Of a stretch of 64,000 bases of DNA, positions 21,701 through 30,975 are shown piece after piece. How positions within the stretch are numbered: the first letter of the stretch is position 1; every line of letters begins with the position of its first letter. Origin of the DNA: Methylobacterium sp. GXS13 (lineage in GTDB: Bacteria > Pseudomonadota > Alphaproteobacteria > Rhizobiales > Beijerinckiaceae); NCBI RefSeq assembly GCF_001455965.1, contig NZ_LKKO01000021.1, positions 1 through 64,000 of the forward strand, read 5' to 3'. Below the pieces are notes generated by a model. It was not told the origin of the DNA. It was given only the letters and a program-made list of their open reading frames with translations, and ran no database searches. The translations under genes and the position numbers were made by a program.

Positions 21701-22212
21701 GCGGCCGCGGTCAGACCATGACGCTCGCCGGGAGCGACCCGAACCAGCCGGTGTTGATCCGTAACGTTGCGGCGGGCGTGCTCGCCACCGATGGCGCCAA
21801 TACCGGGCAGGTGGCACAGGCCAGAGCCGAGGCCAACGCCTATACCGACCGAAGCATCGCGACGGCTTCGGCCGCGAGTACCGCCTACACCGATGCCGCC
21901 GTGGCACCGTTGCAGAAGCAGTTGAGCACCTTCGGCAGTCAGCTGGTCGATCTCAATCGACAAGTCGGCGAGGCTCGCGCGGACGCGCGGCGCGGCGCAG
22001 CGATCGGTCTAGCGGCGGCGGCCCTCCGCTTCGACGACCGGCCGGGCAAACTCAGCGTCGCCGCCGGCGGAGGCGCGTGGCGCGGCGAGGCTGCCGCGTC
22101 CTTTGGCGTCGGATACACTTTGCCGGACGGGACAGCGCGGGTGAACGCCACCGGTGTCGCGGCGGGCCGCGATTTCGGGATCGGCGCCGGCGCAAGCTTC
22201 ACCTTGAACTGA
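18751..22212 (+). CDS. Trimeric autotransporter adhesin (YadA-like)
   Basis: A surface adhesin of about 1150 residues. A long signal peptide (hydrophobic TTAVALGLGLLLTGSARA) precedes a head of left-handed beta-roll repeats (AIGPGATASGDRSF, AIGSGA, VAIGYGN), then alternating neck units (ERQITNVAGG, DTDAVNVRQL, twice) and stalk segments (STDAVNGGQLY, STEAVNGGQLY, SVQAVNGGQIY). A coiled coil (ARAEANAYTDRSIATA) leads to the YadA anchor (RRGAAIGLAAAALRF) ending in GAGASFTLN. Three chains form one 12-strand barrel in the outer membrane. The start is uncertain: GTG 18733, ATG 18751 or ATG 18781; none has a clear Shine-Dalgarno. An IalB-family gene starts one base after its stop, and the c-di-GMP protein upstream could control it. 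Confidence 0.93.
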   Translation: MKSLSFGKANMSHTYRELSRCIRRDLLNTTAVALGLGLLLTGSARAQSYQAGGGSVPNDSNNATAIGPGATASGDRSFAGGYNANSGGADATAIGSGASGGGAGSFAGGLNASAAGAGAVAIGSGAKAQSAKKVQGIINYRDSSGTGISGAATGGNPAGGSNGSTTPPNETSDAGSIPSGTALGLRSTVSTGGGVAIGYNNAAGNADYNSTAIGTSNAANGAYGVAIGYGNTANGRSTLSLGTSNQASGDIAIALGRQSYAVGDFSFAQGFIASAYGQDALAIGRLSVAGENGGNSTASNIAIGDNTSAQGGSALAIGSGAKASSKQSVAVGANAMALRGTISGTEAYSGNALSSANTEFSVGASGTERQITNVAGGQNDTDAVNVRQLRGLGNTLGTTLGSTFDAASNTYTPPTYSFGSQKYGTIPDLVGAVDSLALRYDTDGGGKRLTSIDLTRGGAVGSAVSITGLAPATTDNGAVALSQLPLRYATATSPTVANPAVPSNDVTLVGSNTGEAVLLHNVGPGNITSSNSTDAVNGGQLYTTNQKVAALQNGSIGLVQQDQATRTISVGKSTDGAVVDFTGTNGARRLTGLSAGTTDNDAATLGQLRSSSDALGGGAAYDTATGAFTKPSYNVGGQIYRDVGSALAASNSLAVQYVPDGSGNPTNVIDLAKGGSTAVSLRGVASGLVAAGSTEAVNGGQLYAVSSGVSDLQNGTSGLVRQDATSRAISIGGATDGTRVSLANQSGTARTLTGVGAGQIAAGSVQAVNGGQIYAVSASLASVLGGGAGVAGDGTLTAPSYVIQGTSYHSVGNALGGLDAAVTNLSTNGSRYVAVRSTGAAAQAIGADSVAIGPAASVTADRGVALGAGAVANRAGMAGAAEAFSGVAVNSTQGAIWGGAEGAERQITNVAGGTQDTDAVNVRQVRTLGANLASALGGGAGVAADGSVTAPSYMIGGQRYASVGAALGAVDTFGVRYDVDPSTGGRGQTMTLAGSDPNQPVLIRNVAAGVLATDGANTGQVAQARAEANAYTDRSIATASAASTAYTDAAVAPLQKQLSTFGSQLVDLNRQVGEARADARRGAAIGLAAAALRFDDRPGKLSVAAGGGAWRGEAAASFGVGYTLPDGTARVNATGVAAGRDFGIGAGASFTLN

Positions 22213-22213
22213 G

Positions 22214-22852
22214 ATGCCGAACGTGCGGCTGCCGCGGACGCTATCGCTACTGGGCTACGCGATCGCGCTCATGATCGGCGCCGGGTTGCTATCGCCGGCT
22301 CAGGCGCAAGCGTTCCTGCGTGGCAGCCTCACCGAGGATCAGCCGATCGCCTCTGTCGCCGAGCCCGCTTACCAAGTGAAGCCCGTCGACGGGGCCCCGG
22401 TTGGCCCGGGCATTCGTCGGGTCCTCGAACGGTTCCTGAGCTGGACATCGATCTGTGATGAGGCGAAAGGTCGTCGGGTTTGCAACATCGTGCAATCAAT
22501 CGCTGCTTCAGACGGCCGTCTTGCGTTTAGCTGGTCGATCGCTGCCACCGCGTCGGGCGAGCCGGTTTTTTTGGTGCGCGCACCGGTAACTGACTTCCCC
22601 GCCCACACGGTCACGCTGGATTTCGGAGGCCGTGAGACCGTGCTGCGTCTCACGTCTTGCGACGCCAGTCTTTGCGTCGGCTTCCTGCCGGTCGACCCCA
22701 TGATGATCCGCCACATCCGTGACAGGGGTACGGTAAAAATACAATACTGGACCGCAGATGGTCTGCCCAGAGTCGAGATGACATCGTCCCTGGATGGACT
22801 TGCACGCGCCCTCATTAGCCTACACGGAACAAGCGCCCGGGCAAAATCGTAG
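22214..22852 (+). CDS. Invasion-associated locus B (IalB) family protein
   Basis: A 212-residue exported protein with a signal peptide (LLGYAIALMIGAGLLSPAQAQA). The mature part shows the IalB pattern: WTSICDEAKGRRVCNIVQ, then SWSIAATASGEPVFLVRAPV and a C-terminal CDASLCVGFLPVD. Four cysteines in two pairs probably form disulfides in the periplasm. IalB was named in Bartonella, but homologues are widespread in non-pathogenic Hyphomicrobiales and their activity is unknown. The ATG lies one base after the adhesin stop, so the two are one transcript; a role in adhesin assembly is plausible inference. An IS256 element begins 20 bp after the stop. Confidence 0.75.
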   Translation: MPNVRLPRTLSLLGYAIALMIGAGLLSPAQAQAFLRGSLTEDQPIASVAEPAYQVKPVDGAPVGPGIRRVLERFLSWTSICDEAKGRRVCNIVQSIAASDGRLAFSWSIAATASGEPVFLVRAPVTDFPAHTVTLDFGGRETVLRLTSCDASLCVGFLPVDPMMIRHIRDRGTVKIQYWTADGLPRVEMTSSLDGLARALISLHGTSARAKS

Positions 22853-22871
22853 CGCGTCATCGCTCCTATCC

Positions 22872-24300
22872 CGGTCGTGTCCCGGGTGGTGGTGTAGCTC
22901 GCCGGTAGCAGGAGAGCCCGGCTGCGCGCCCTATACAGCGCTGTAGCAGACGGGATCTCTCGCGGGGTGGTCATCGGCGGTTGCCGGGTAGGGTCGGGTT
23001 GCGAGTACCAACCCCGAACCCGAGAGACCCTCGATGACCGACGAGATGATGAGCCGTCGCGGCGTGACGGAGAAGAGCGCCGACACAGATCTCCTGCGCG
23101 AGATGATCGGCTTTGCGGCCGAACGGCTGATGGAGTTGGAGGTGGGGGCCTGACTGGCGCGGCTCACGGCGAGAAGAGCGCCGAGCGGCTGGTCCAGCGC
23201 AACGGCTACCGTGATCGGGATTGGCAGACGCGCGCCGGCACGGTGGAGTTACGCATCCCCAAGCTGCGCAAGGACTCGTACTTCCCCAGCTTCTTGGAGC
23301 CACGACGCTTGGCCGAGAAAGCGCTCACGGCTGTGATCCAGGAGGCCTACATCCAGGGCATCTCGACCCGCTCGGTCGATGATCTCGTCCAAGCCATGGG
23401 GCGGCACGGGTGTGTCGAAGAGCCAGGTCAGCCGGCTCTGCCAGGAGATCGACGAACGCGTGGGCGCGTTCCTCGACCGGCCGATCGAAGGTGAGTGGCC
23501 GTATCTCTGGATCGATGCGACTGACGTGAAGGTGCGCCAGGACGGACGCATCGTCTTGGTCGCCGTCATCGTGGCGGTCGGCGTGAACAGTGATGGCCGT
23601 CGTGAGGTGCTGGGCATGGATGTCGGCCCCTCCGAAGCCGAGACGTTCTGGACGGACTTTTTCCGCAAGCTTGCCCGCCGGGGCCTGCGCGGTGTGAAGC
23701 TGGTGATCTCGGACGCCCATGAGGGCATCAAGGCGTCGGTGGCCAAGGTCATGAACGCGACCTGGCAGCGCTGCCGCGTCCACTTCATGCGCAACGTCCT
23801 CGCCCATGCCGGGCGCAGCGGGCGGCGTGTCGTCTCCACCTTCATCGCCACGGCGTTCGCCCAGGATGACGCCGAAACGGCCCGGCTCCAGTGGCGGCGG
23901 GTGGCCGATCAGCTCCGGCCGAAGGTCCTCAAGCTCGCGACCCTGATGGATACGGCCGAGCCCGACGTGCTGGCCTACATGGCTTCCCGGCCGCCCACCG
24001 GGTCAAGCTCCACTCCACGAACCCGCTGGAGCGCCTGAACGGCGAGATCAAGCGCCGGACCGAGGTGGTCGGCATCTTCCCCAACGAAGGAGCCATCACC
24101 CGCCTCATCGGCGCGATCCTGCTGGAGCAGAATGACGAATGGGCCGTCCAGCGGTCCCGCTACATCACCCTGGAAGGCATCGCCCCGATCGGCGATGATC
24201 CCCTCGTCAGCCTGCCGACCTTGGCAGCCTGATCGTCCCGGCCCAAGCCGGTGATCGTGGTGGCCCTCCGCGAGCGACACCACGCCAGGGGACACGACCG
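22872..24300 (+). mobile_element. IS256-family element, inactive
   Basis: CGGTCGTGTCCC at 22872-22883 is repeated inverted at 24289-24300, with further imperfect matches inside (GTGGTGT, GCTCGC), giving an element of about 1.43 kb. The transposase inside is broken. I could not see a clear target-site duplication. It landed just behind the adhesin/IalB genes. Confidence 0.75.
23034..24232 (+). pseudogene. IS256-family transposase, three frameshifts
   Basis: The reading starts [19 protein letters not shown], shifts near 23150 to [20 protein letters not shown], shifts again near 23400 to [18 protein letters not shown] and YLWIDATDVKVRQDGR (the first catalytic Asp), and shifts near 23990 to [19 protein letters not shown] (the catalytic Glu region). 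It ends ISPIGDD-like at 24232. The family order is fully recognisable, but no single frame encodes it, so it cannot transpose by itself. Confidence 0.85.
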
Positions 24301-24908
24301 ATCAGATCCTTCCGGGATGCGAGCGCTACCACGATAGCCCGGATGCACGCGCACGCCGTTCCGGGCGTCGCCGGGACAGGACTTGATGAAGGCAAGGATC
24401 GGCGACCCGCTTCGGTATGGAGTGGCAAGCTCGGCAGCCGAGGGCGGCAGCCCGTAGACCCAGGCCCGTTCGCACTTACGACAGGTGCGGATCCGCTCCC
24501 ACGCCGCTGCCGCTGCGAACCTCCTCGTGTTCACTGCTGAGCGGTCCCGTGCCGCCGTTCAGCGGCGGGAGACGTAGTGTTGTTCGGACAAGAGCAATTG
24601 GTCTGACCGCAAACCGAAGTGCCATGTCGTGGCATTTAAATCACACGGCGTACGGAAACATCTTCTACCCCGCGCACGGCCACGACGGCGGCTCATGGTA
24701 CTTCTGCGGAAGCAAGCAAGAAGCATGCCATTATATAATGTAGCCGGGACATCGTCGGAAGCATCTCGAAGCATTTCTGGTCGTTATTGACATATAAATA
24801 CGAACACTTTTGGCTATTATTATACTTACAGATTGCAAAATCTTGCTTGATCAGGGTATTTTTTGAGATTTAATCTACGCCAATTCACACCGTTCGCCGC
24901 CGTTAGGT
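24301..24908 (+). other. Spacer before the autotransporter protease
   Basis: About 600 bp. A minus-strand frame at 24160-24534 contains a CxxC pair (RTCRKCERAW) but overlaps the IS end and resembles nothing I recognise. From about 24760 the DNA is AT-rich (GTTATTGACATATAAATA) and probably holds the promoter of the protease gene. Confidence 0.45.
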
Positions 24909-27900
24909 GTGATCAGCAACGATCTCTCACGGCGAACAACGGCGTTGTTTTCATTTCTGCGGGAAATCGAGCAGCTGAAGATGCGTAGACAAGCCTATGT
25001 CGATAGCACTGCTTGTGGTGGATCTGATCGTCGGCGAATGATCGCGACCGTACTGCGCCGTTCGACCCTCGGCCTCGCGGCATTGGGAGCCTCGGTCTCG
25101 CACCACGCCCTAGCCCAGAGCTTGGCCAGCACCGACCCCGCGAGTTGGCGCACGCCGGAGTACCGGGCGGATTGGGGTCTGGAGGCGATGCATGCGGCCG
25201 ATGCATACGCGGCGGGCTATACCGGCCTAGGCGTCACCGTCGGGGTGGTCGATTCAGGTGTCTACAGCGCCCACCCGGAATTCGCCGATGGCCGGGTCAA
25301 GCCGCTGACCCTGACGGGGACATTCAGTGCGGACGGGTTCTACTTCATGGACTGGTTCGGAAGACCGATCGACCGCTCTCCACGGCCCACACGCTTCTCC
25401 AGTGATCAGCCCTATAACGTTCCTGGTACGTACAATCCTGCCTATAACGATCCCCATGGGACACATGTGACCGGGACAATCGGGGCTTCCCGCGACGGGG
25501 TCGGCATGCACGGTGTCGCGTTCAACGCGAATGTCTACGTGACCAACACACAGGCTACCGACGAGATGACGTACGGGGCCAATGCGGATTACGCATATTT
25601 CAAAAATGCTTACGGTAGCCTGGCTGCGGCCGGTGCCCGCGCGATCAATACATCCTGGGGAAATTCACCACCGTCAGATAACTATAACACTCTCGTCGGA
25701 CTAAGGAGTTCCTATTTAAATTTCTTGGACAAAAAAACTCATCTCGACGCAATGAGAGATGTCGTCAAGCAATATGACCCCATATTGGTATTTGCTGCCG
25801 GAAATAATCACACCGCCAATCCAGACATTCGAGCGGCTATACCGTATTTTCAGCCGGATCTCGAACGGAACTGGGTTGCGGTGGGAGCCGTTCGAAAAGG
25901 CAATGATGGCCGCTTCGACCCCGGAAGCGTGGCATTGGATTGGTATACCGTTAAAGCAGGGGTTTCAAAATATTGGTATGTCGCCGCACCCGGCACTGCG
26001 ATCGTCAGCACCGTACCGCCTTCGACTTCGAAAGATGTCTGGCCGCCGAGTCACTGGAACATCGATCCTGCGCACCAGACCGGCTACACGGCGGTGATGG
26101 GGACCTCGATGGCCGCGCCGCATGCCACCGGCGCGCTCGCCGTGATCATGCAGCGCTATCCCTACATGACCAACCAGCAGGCCCGCGATGTCCTGCTCAC
26201 CACCGCCTATCACCGCAACGCGGTCGATGGCGTTCCGGACGCCAATCCCAACGCCCCTAACGCCATCTGGGGCTGGGGCGTGATCGACCTCAACAAGGCC
26301 ATGAAAGGCCCCGGGCAGTTCCTCGGGGCCGTCGCGGCCAACCTTCCGGCCGGCACGATGGACACCTGGTCCAACGATATCTCAGAGGACGCGCTGGTCC
26401 AACGCAAGCAGGAGAACGACGCAGAAGCCGCCGCTTGGCCGACCCGCAAGGCGGCCCTGGATCCGCAGCTCAATATCACGGCTCTACAGGCCTCCATACC
26501 GACAACCCGCGCCACCCTCGACAGCGTCGTCAAGGCGTTACGCAGCGGGCGCCAAGACGCCTTCCTCGACTCCGTCAAAGCGAACGATGCGAACCCTATC
26601 GGAATCAGGGTTTTTGGCTCGTTCCTTGATAGCCGCAGATACTGGTACTACTGGCCGTTCGATAAAATATCGCCAAAACAACGGGCATTTATTGGTGACC
26701 GGTTGGCAGAATATCTTGCAGACCCGAACAGTGCCCAGTATGCGCAGGTCGCTGCCGGTATCGCGGCAGAGTGGCAGGCCGAGGTTCAGGTCGAGCCCAA
26801 CCGCATCGCCTCGTTCGCGTCGATCCCGACCAGCGGTAGCCTGATCAAACTTGGCGCCGGCACCCTGACGCTCACCGGGACCAACACCTATTCCGGCGGC
26901 ACCACCTTCGCCGGCGGCATCCTTTCGGTCGCGCGCGACGCCAGCCTCGGCGCTGCCGCGGCCCCGCTCAGCTTCGACGGCGGCGTCCTTCAGGTCACCG
27001 GCACCAACTTCACCGCCACCGACCGGCCAATCACCTGGGCGAATGGCGGCGGCGGACTCGATATCGCCGACCCGGCCAACACCTTCACCCTCAGCCAGTC
27101 GCTCGCCGGATCCGGCGGCCTGGCCAAGCTCGGCGTCGGCACACTCGCGCTCTCCGGCACCAACACCTATGCCGGCCCGACCACCATCGCGGCCGGCACC
27201 CTGCGGGCGATCGGCGGCCAGGCCATCGGCGACCGCAGCGCCGTGCTGGTCGGCGCCGGCGCCACCCTGGCGCTCGCCGACAGCGAGACCGTTGGCTCCC
27301 TCGCCGGCCAGGGCCGCGTCGCGCTAGGTACCGCCCGGCTCACCGCCGGTGGCGACGGCTCCTCCACCAGCCTCGCTGGGACGATCGATGGCACCGGCGG
27401 CCTGACCAAGGCCGGGGCCGGTACCCTGACGCTCTCTGGCACCAACACCTATACCGGCGGCACCACCATCGCGGCCGGAACCCTCCAGGTCGGCGCCGGC
27501 GGCACCTCGGGCAGCCTCGTCGGCGACATCACCAATGCCGGCACACTGGCATTCAACCGCGCCGACGACACCACCTTCGCGGGCGCCGTCTCCGGAACTG
27601 GCGCCCTCGCCAAGCGCGGCGCCGGAACGCTCACGCTCACCGGCGCCAACACCTATACCGGCGGCACCACCATCGCGGTCGGAACCCTCCAGGTCGGCAA
27701 TGGCGGCACCACGGGTAGCCTCGTCGGCGACGTCGCCGATGCCGGCACCCTGGCGTTCAACCGCGCCGACGCAGTTACCTTTGCAGGCACCATCTCAGGA
27801 CCCGGCAACCTGACCAAGCTCGGCACCGGCACCCTGACGCTCACCGCCGCCCACAGCTTCACCGGCCTGACCACCGTCGCCGGCGGCGGCCTCAACCTCA

Positions 27901-30455
27901 CCGCCAGCGCCAGCCTGGCCTCTCCAGTGCTGACCCTGGCCGGCACCACGCTGACCAATGCCGGGACGCTCGCCGGCGGCCTGAGCAATGCCGGCACCGC
28001 GCTCACCAGCGGCACTATCGCGGGCGGGGTGACCAACACCGGCTCGCTCACCGCCACCGGGGGCGCCCTCAACGGCGCGATCCGCAACGCCGGGCAGATC
28101 GCCGTCACGGGGCCGGTGTCCTCCGATGTTGGCTTCGCCAACGCCGCCCAAGCCAGCCTGATCGTCTCCGGACGCTACGACCTCGCCGGCGGCCTCACCA
28201 ACGCCGGCACCGTCGCAGTAGTCGATGGCGGCCGCCTCGTCGCCGGCAGCGTCGCCAATGCCGGCCTGCTCACCATCGCGGCGCAAGGGAGCGTCGTCGA
28301 CGACCTGGTCAACACCGGCCGCCTGGTCAATGCCGGGTCCTACACCGCCGATGGCGTCAACGCCCCGGGCGGCACGCTGGTCAACACCGGCAGCTTCACC
28401 ACCGTCTCGGCCCCGCTCGCCAACGCCGGCACCCTGGTCACCACAGCCACGCTCACCGGCGGCCTGTCCAACACCGGCCTGGTCCAGGCCGCGGGCGTGC
28501 TCGCCGGGTCGGTGAGCAACGCCCCGGGTGGCGTCATCGCCCTCACCGGCCCGACCACCGGCATAACCCGGTTGACCAACGACGGCGCGTTCGACCTCGG
28601 CGGCACCGCCCTGACGGTGGGCTCGCTCACCGGCACCAATGCCGGCGCGACCCTCGGCAACGGCCAGATCACCGTCGGCACCGACGGCAGCTCGACCGAC
28701 TATGCCGGGCAGATCGTCGACGGCGGCCGGCCGACCAGCCTGACCAAGGTCGGCGCCGGCACCCTGACGCTATCCGGGTTCAACACGTTCTCCGGGCCGA
28801 TCACCATCCAGGGCGGCGACCTCGCGGTCACCGGCGCCCTGCCTAACGCTGCGCTCACGTTCGGGGGCGGCAGCCGGCTCACCGGCGACGGCTGGTTCGG
28901 CAGCCTCAGCCTCGGCGCCGGCAGCGTGCTCAGCCCCGGCGCCGCCCCGGGGGCTGGATCGAGCCCCCTCGGCCTGATCCGCGTCGCCGGCAACCTCACC
29001 CTGGCGCCGGGCTCGGTCTATCGGGTCGACGCTACCGCCGACGGCCAGGCCGACCGGGTCGCGGTCGGCGGCAGTGCCACGGTGGCTGGCGCCCGGGTCG
29101 AGGCGGTGGCCGGCGCCGGCACCTACGCGCCGCGCACCCGATACACCATCCTGAGTGCCGCGGGCGGGATCCGGGGCCGGTTCGACGGCGTCACCAGCAC
29201 CTTCGCGTTCCTGACCCCGTTCCTCGGCTACGAGCCCGGGGCCGTGACCCTGACCCTGGCGCGCAACGACCTCGACTTCGCCGCGGTCGCCCGGACCCGC
29301 AACCAGCGCGCCGCGGCCGCAGCCGTGCAGGCCGGGGCGGTGGGCTCGGTCCTGTACGACGCGGTCGCGACCCTGTCGGCGGGCCAGGCCCGGGCGGCCT
29401 TCGCCGGGATGGCGGGCGACGCCCATGCCAGCCTCGCCTCGACCGCCTTCGCCACGGCCGGCCTCACCCGCGAGGCGGTGCTCGACCGGCTGCGCTGGGG
29501 GGGCGCCTCTGAGCTGCGCGACTACGGCAGCCTGCCGGCGACCTACACGGCCGACCGGCCCGGAGAGCCGGTGGAGCCGGTGGCGGTTCCGGCGCGGGTG
29601 TTCGACCCGCGGGTGGTCGGCCTGTGGGGCCAGGGTCTGGGCAGCCTCGGCCACGTCCGCGCCGACGGCAACGCCGCCGCCCTGTCGCGCCAGAGCGCGG
29701 GCTTCGTCATGGGCGTCGACGCGCGCCTGGATACCTTTGGGATCGGCGGCCTGCGGCTGGGCGTGGCCGGCGGCCATGTCGAGACCACGCTCGCCAGCCC
29801 CGGCCAGGTCCAGACCGGGACACTCGCGAGCACCTTCGGCGGCGTCTACGGCAGCCTGGAGGCGGGTCCGGCGGTGCTGCGGTTCGGGGCGCTGGCGGCG
29901 GACGAGCCGGCGCGGCTGCGCCGGGTGGTGGCGTTCCCGGGCCTGACCGACACGCCGACCGCCCGCACCGGCGGGCGCAGCGTCCAGGGCTTCGGCGAGG
30001 CCGGCTACCGGATCGCGCTCGGCGCCGGCTCGGTGCTGGAGCCGTTCGTCGGCGCCGGGGCGGTGGCGCTGGGCCGGGACCGCTTCGCCGAGCAGGGCGG
30101 GGCGGCGGCGTTGACGGGGTCGGCCCGCGCCAGCCTGCTGCCGACCGCGACCGCGGGCGTGCGCGCCGAGGCGCAGCTCGATCCGGAGGCGGCGCTGCCG
30201 GTGTCGGTGCACGCGCTCGCCGGCTATCGGCGCACCTTCGGCAACCTCGTCCCGAACGCGGTTCTGGCGTTCCGCGGCACGGGGGCGCGGTTCGTGAGCG
30301 CCGGCCTGCCGATCGACCGGGACGCGCTGGTGGCGGAGGCCGGGCTGGCGGTGATGCTCACCCCGGCGGCCAGCCTTGGCCTGTCCTACACCGGCCAGAT
30401 CGGCGCCCGCGCCCAGGACCACGCCGCAAGGGGCGCCTTCACCCTCAGGTTCTGA
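24909..30455 (+). CDS. Autotransporter serine protease (S8 subtilase passenger)
   Basis: A protein of about 1848 residues in type V secretion format. A signal peptide (STLGLAALGASVSHHALAQ, cleavage near residue 70) precedes a subtilisin-like domain with the complete triad: Asp115 (VGVVDSG), His183 (NDPHGTHVTG) and Ser400 (MGTSMAAPHATG). The passenger continues as a beta-helix of PATR repeats (GAGTLTLTGTNTY-type) and Asn-Ala-Gly-Thr repeats, ending in a 12-strand autotransporter barrel (from about 1560; GLWGQGLGSLGHVRADGNA) with terminal GAFTLRF. It would cleave proteins at the cell surface or release itself. The start is uncertain: GTG 24909, ATG 24981 or ATG 25038; the last gives the most ordinary signal peptide. 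Codon bias changes from mixed in the protease domain to very high GC in the repeats. Confidence 0.93.
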   Translation: MISNDLSRRTTALFSFLREIEQLKMRRQAYVDSTACGGSDRRRMIATVLRRSTLGLAALGASVSHHALAQSLASTDPASWRTPEYRADWGLEAMHAADAYAAGYTGLGVTVGVVDSGVYSAHPEFADGRVKPLTLTGTFSADGFYFMDWFGRPIDRSPRPTRFSSDQPYNVPGTYNPAYNDPHGTHVTGTIGASRDGVGMHGVAFNANVYVTNTQATDEMTYGANADYAYFKNAYGSLAAAGARAINTSWGNSPPSDNYNTLVGLRSSYLNFLDKKTHLDAMRDVVKQYDPILVFAAGNNHTANPDIRAAIPYFQPDLERNWVAVGAVRKGNDGRFDPGSVALDWYTVKAGVSKYWYVAAPGTAIVSTVPPSTSKDVWPPSHWNIDPAHQTGYTAVMGTSMAAPHATGALAVIMQRYPYMTNQQARDVLLTTAYHRNAVDGVPDANPNAPNAIWGWGVIDLNKAMKGPGQFLGAVAANLPAGTMDTWSNDISEDALVQRKQENDAEAAAWPTRKAALDPQLNITALQASIPTTRATLDSVVKALRSGRQDAFLDSVKANDANPIGIRVFGSFLDSRRYWYYWPFDKISPKQRAFIGDRLAEYLADPNSAQYAQVAAGIAAEWQAEVQVEPNRIASFASIPTSGSLIKLGAGTLTLTGTNTYSGGTTFAGGILSVARDASLGAAAAPLSFDGGVLQVTGTNFTATDRPITWANGGGGLDIADPANTFTLSQSLAGSGGLAKLGVGTLALSGTNTYAGPTTIAAGTLRAIGGQAIGDRSAVLVGAGATLALADSETVGSLAGQGRVALGTARLTAGGDGSSTSLAGTIDGTGGLTKAGAGTLTLSGTNTYTGGTTIAAGTLQVGAGGTSGSLVGDITNAGTLAFNRADDTTFAGAVSGTGALAKRGAGTLTLTGANTYTGGTTIAVGTLQVGNGGTTGSLVGDVADAGTLAFNRADAVTFAGTISGPGNLTKLGTGTLTLTAAHSFTGLTTVAGGGLNLTASASLASPVLTLAGTTLTNAGTLAGGLSNAGTALTSGTIAGGVTNTGSLTATGGALNGAIRNAGQIAVTGPVSSDVGFANAAQASLIVSGRYDLAGGLTNAGTVAVVDGGRLVAGSVANAGLLTIAAQGSVVDDLVNTGRLVNAGSYTADGVNAPGGTLVNTGSFTTVSAPLANAGTLVTTATLTGGLSNTGLVQAAGVLAGSVSNAPGGVIALTGPTTGITRLTNDGAFDLGGTALTVGSLTGTNAGATLGNGQITVGTDGSSTDYAGQIVDGGRPTSLTKVGAGTLTLSGFNTFSGPITIQGGDLAVTGALPNAALTFGGGSRLTGDGWFGSLSLGAGSVLSPGAAPGAGSSPLGLIRVAGNLTLAPGSVYRVDATADGQADRVAVGGSATVAGARVEAVAGAGTYAPRTRYTILSAAGGIRGRFDGVTSTFAFLTPFLGYEPGAVTLTLARNDLDFAAVARTRNQRAAAAAVQAGAVGSVLYDAVATLSAGQARAAFAGMAGDAHASLASTAFATAGLTREAVLDRLRWGGASELRDYGSLPATYTADRPGEPVEPVAVPARVFDPRVVGLWGQGLGSLGHVRADGNAAALSRQSAGFVMGVDARLDTFGIGGLRLGVAGGHVETTLASPGQVQTGTLASTFGGVYGSLEAGPAVLRFGALAADEPARLRRVVAFPGLTDTPTARTGGRSVQGFGEAGYRIALGAGSVLEPFVGAGAVALGRDRFAEQGGAAALTGSARASLLPTATAGVRAEAQLDPEAALPVSVHALAGYRRTFGNLVPNAVLAFRGTGARFVSAGLPIDRDALVAEAGLAVMLTPAASLGLSYTGQIGARAQDHAARGAFTLRF
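26848..28780 (+). repeat. Passenger-encoding PATR repeats
   Basis: At least six units of GAG/GTGTLxLxGxNTYxGxTTI occur near 26848, 27132, 27418, 27612, 27820 and 28750. The units at 27412-27500 and 27606-27694 are almost identical at DNA level, including ACCTATACCGGCGGCACC. Such repeats build the beta-helix stalk and can recombine to change its length. Confidence 0.85.
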
Positions 30456-30465
30456 GGCGTCCTGC

Positions 30466-30498
30466 GCTCGGCGGGGATCGTCGGCCTCCCCGCCGAGC
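30466..30498 (+). terminator. Hairpin after the autotransporter protease gene
   Basis: GCTCGGCGGGG (30466-30476) pairs perfectly with 30488-30498 around an 11-nt loop, starting 10 bp after the stop codon. A short TT follows. A good terminator candidate for the protease transcript. Confidence 0.65.
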
Positions 30499-30975
30499 TT
30501 ACCGCTCCAATGTGCTCGGCCCCAGCGTCCTTGGCAGAGGCCGCCGGGATGGAGAACTCGAAGGTGAGATCGAGCAGCTTGATAAGCGGTCTCTTCCGCT
30601 GACGATCAGCAGCGACGGTCAGATATGGTCGGAGAGGGGAGGGGGCCCAAACGATGCGACATGATGAGATAAAGTGGAGATCCTCGATTCCAATTTAACA
30701 CAAGAAACTGGCCCACACGCGTCGATTCCGACCCAATTTCGACGAAAGCCGCATTTATCAAGCCCGTAGACAATATTCGCATAACATACGCTTCGGAACG
30801 AGGCGGGCCGTGATAGTCCGCCGCCGTGTGCGACCCTGTGTGTGCCCTGGGAAGGTCCGCTTCCGGGCTCACGAGAGGCGTCGGCCTCCAGCTGGGTTGG
30901 GTGGATTTTCGCCAGTCTGCTCTAGGGCGGCGATCCACGGAAGCGGACATCGTCGGTGAGCCTGCTCTCGACCGA
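30499..30975 (+). other. Non-coding spacer with a dispersed repeat
   Basis: No gene is supported. It contains GCTGGGTTGGGTGGATTTTC at 30891, the reverse complement of a block repeated at 38744-38757 and 39434-39452, and the word GGTCCGCTTCCGGG near 30853. Confidence 0.5.

Noticed and set aside
24160..24534. Minus-strand frame with a CxxC pair
   Set aside because: It overlaps the IS256 right end and pseudogene and lacks a recognisable domain; too weak to call a gene.
26848..28780. Repeats as a CRISPR array
   Set aside because: The units are in-frame protein repeats (PATR) of variable spacing inside one open frame, not identical repeats with unique spacers. No cas genes are present.
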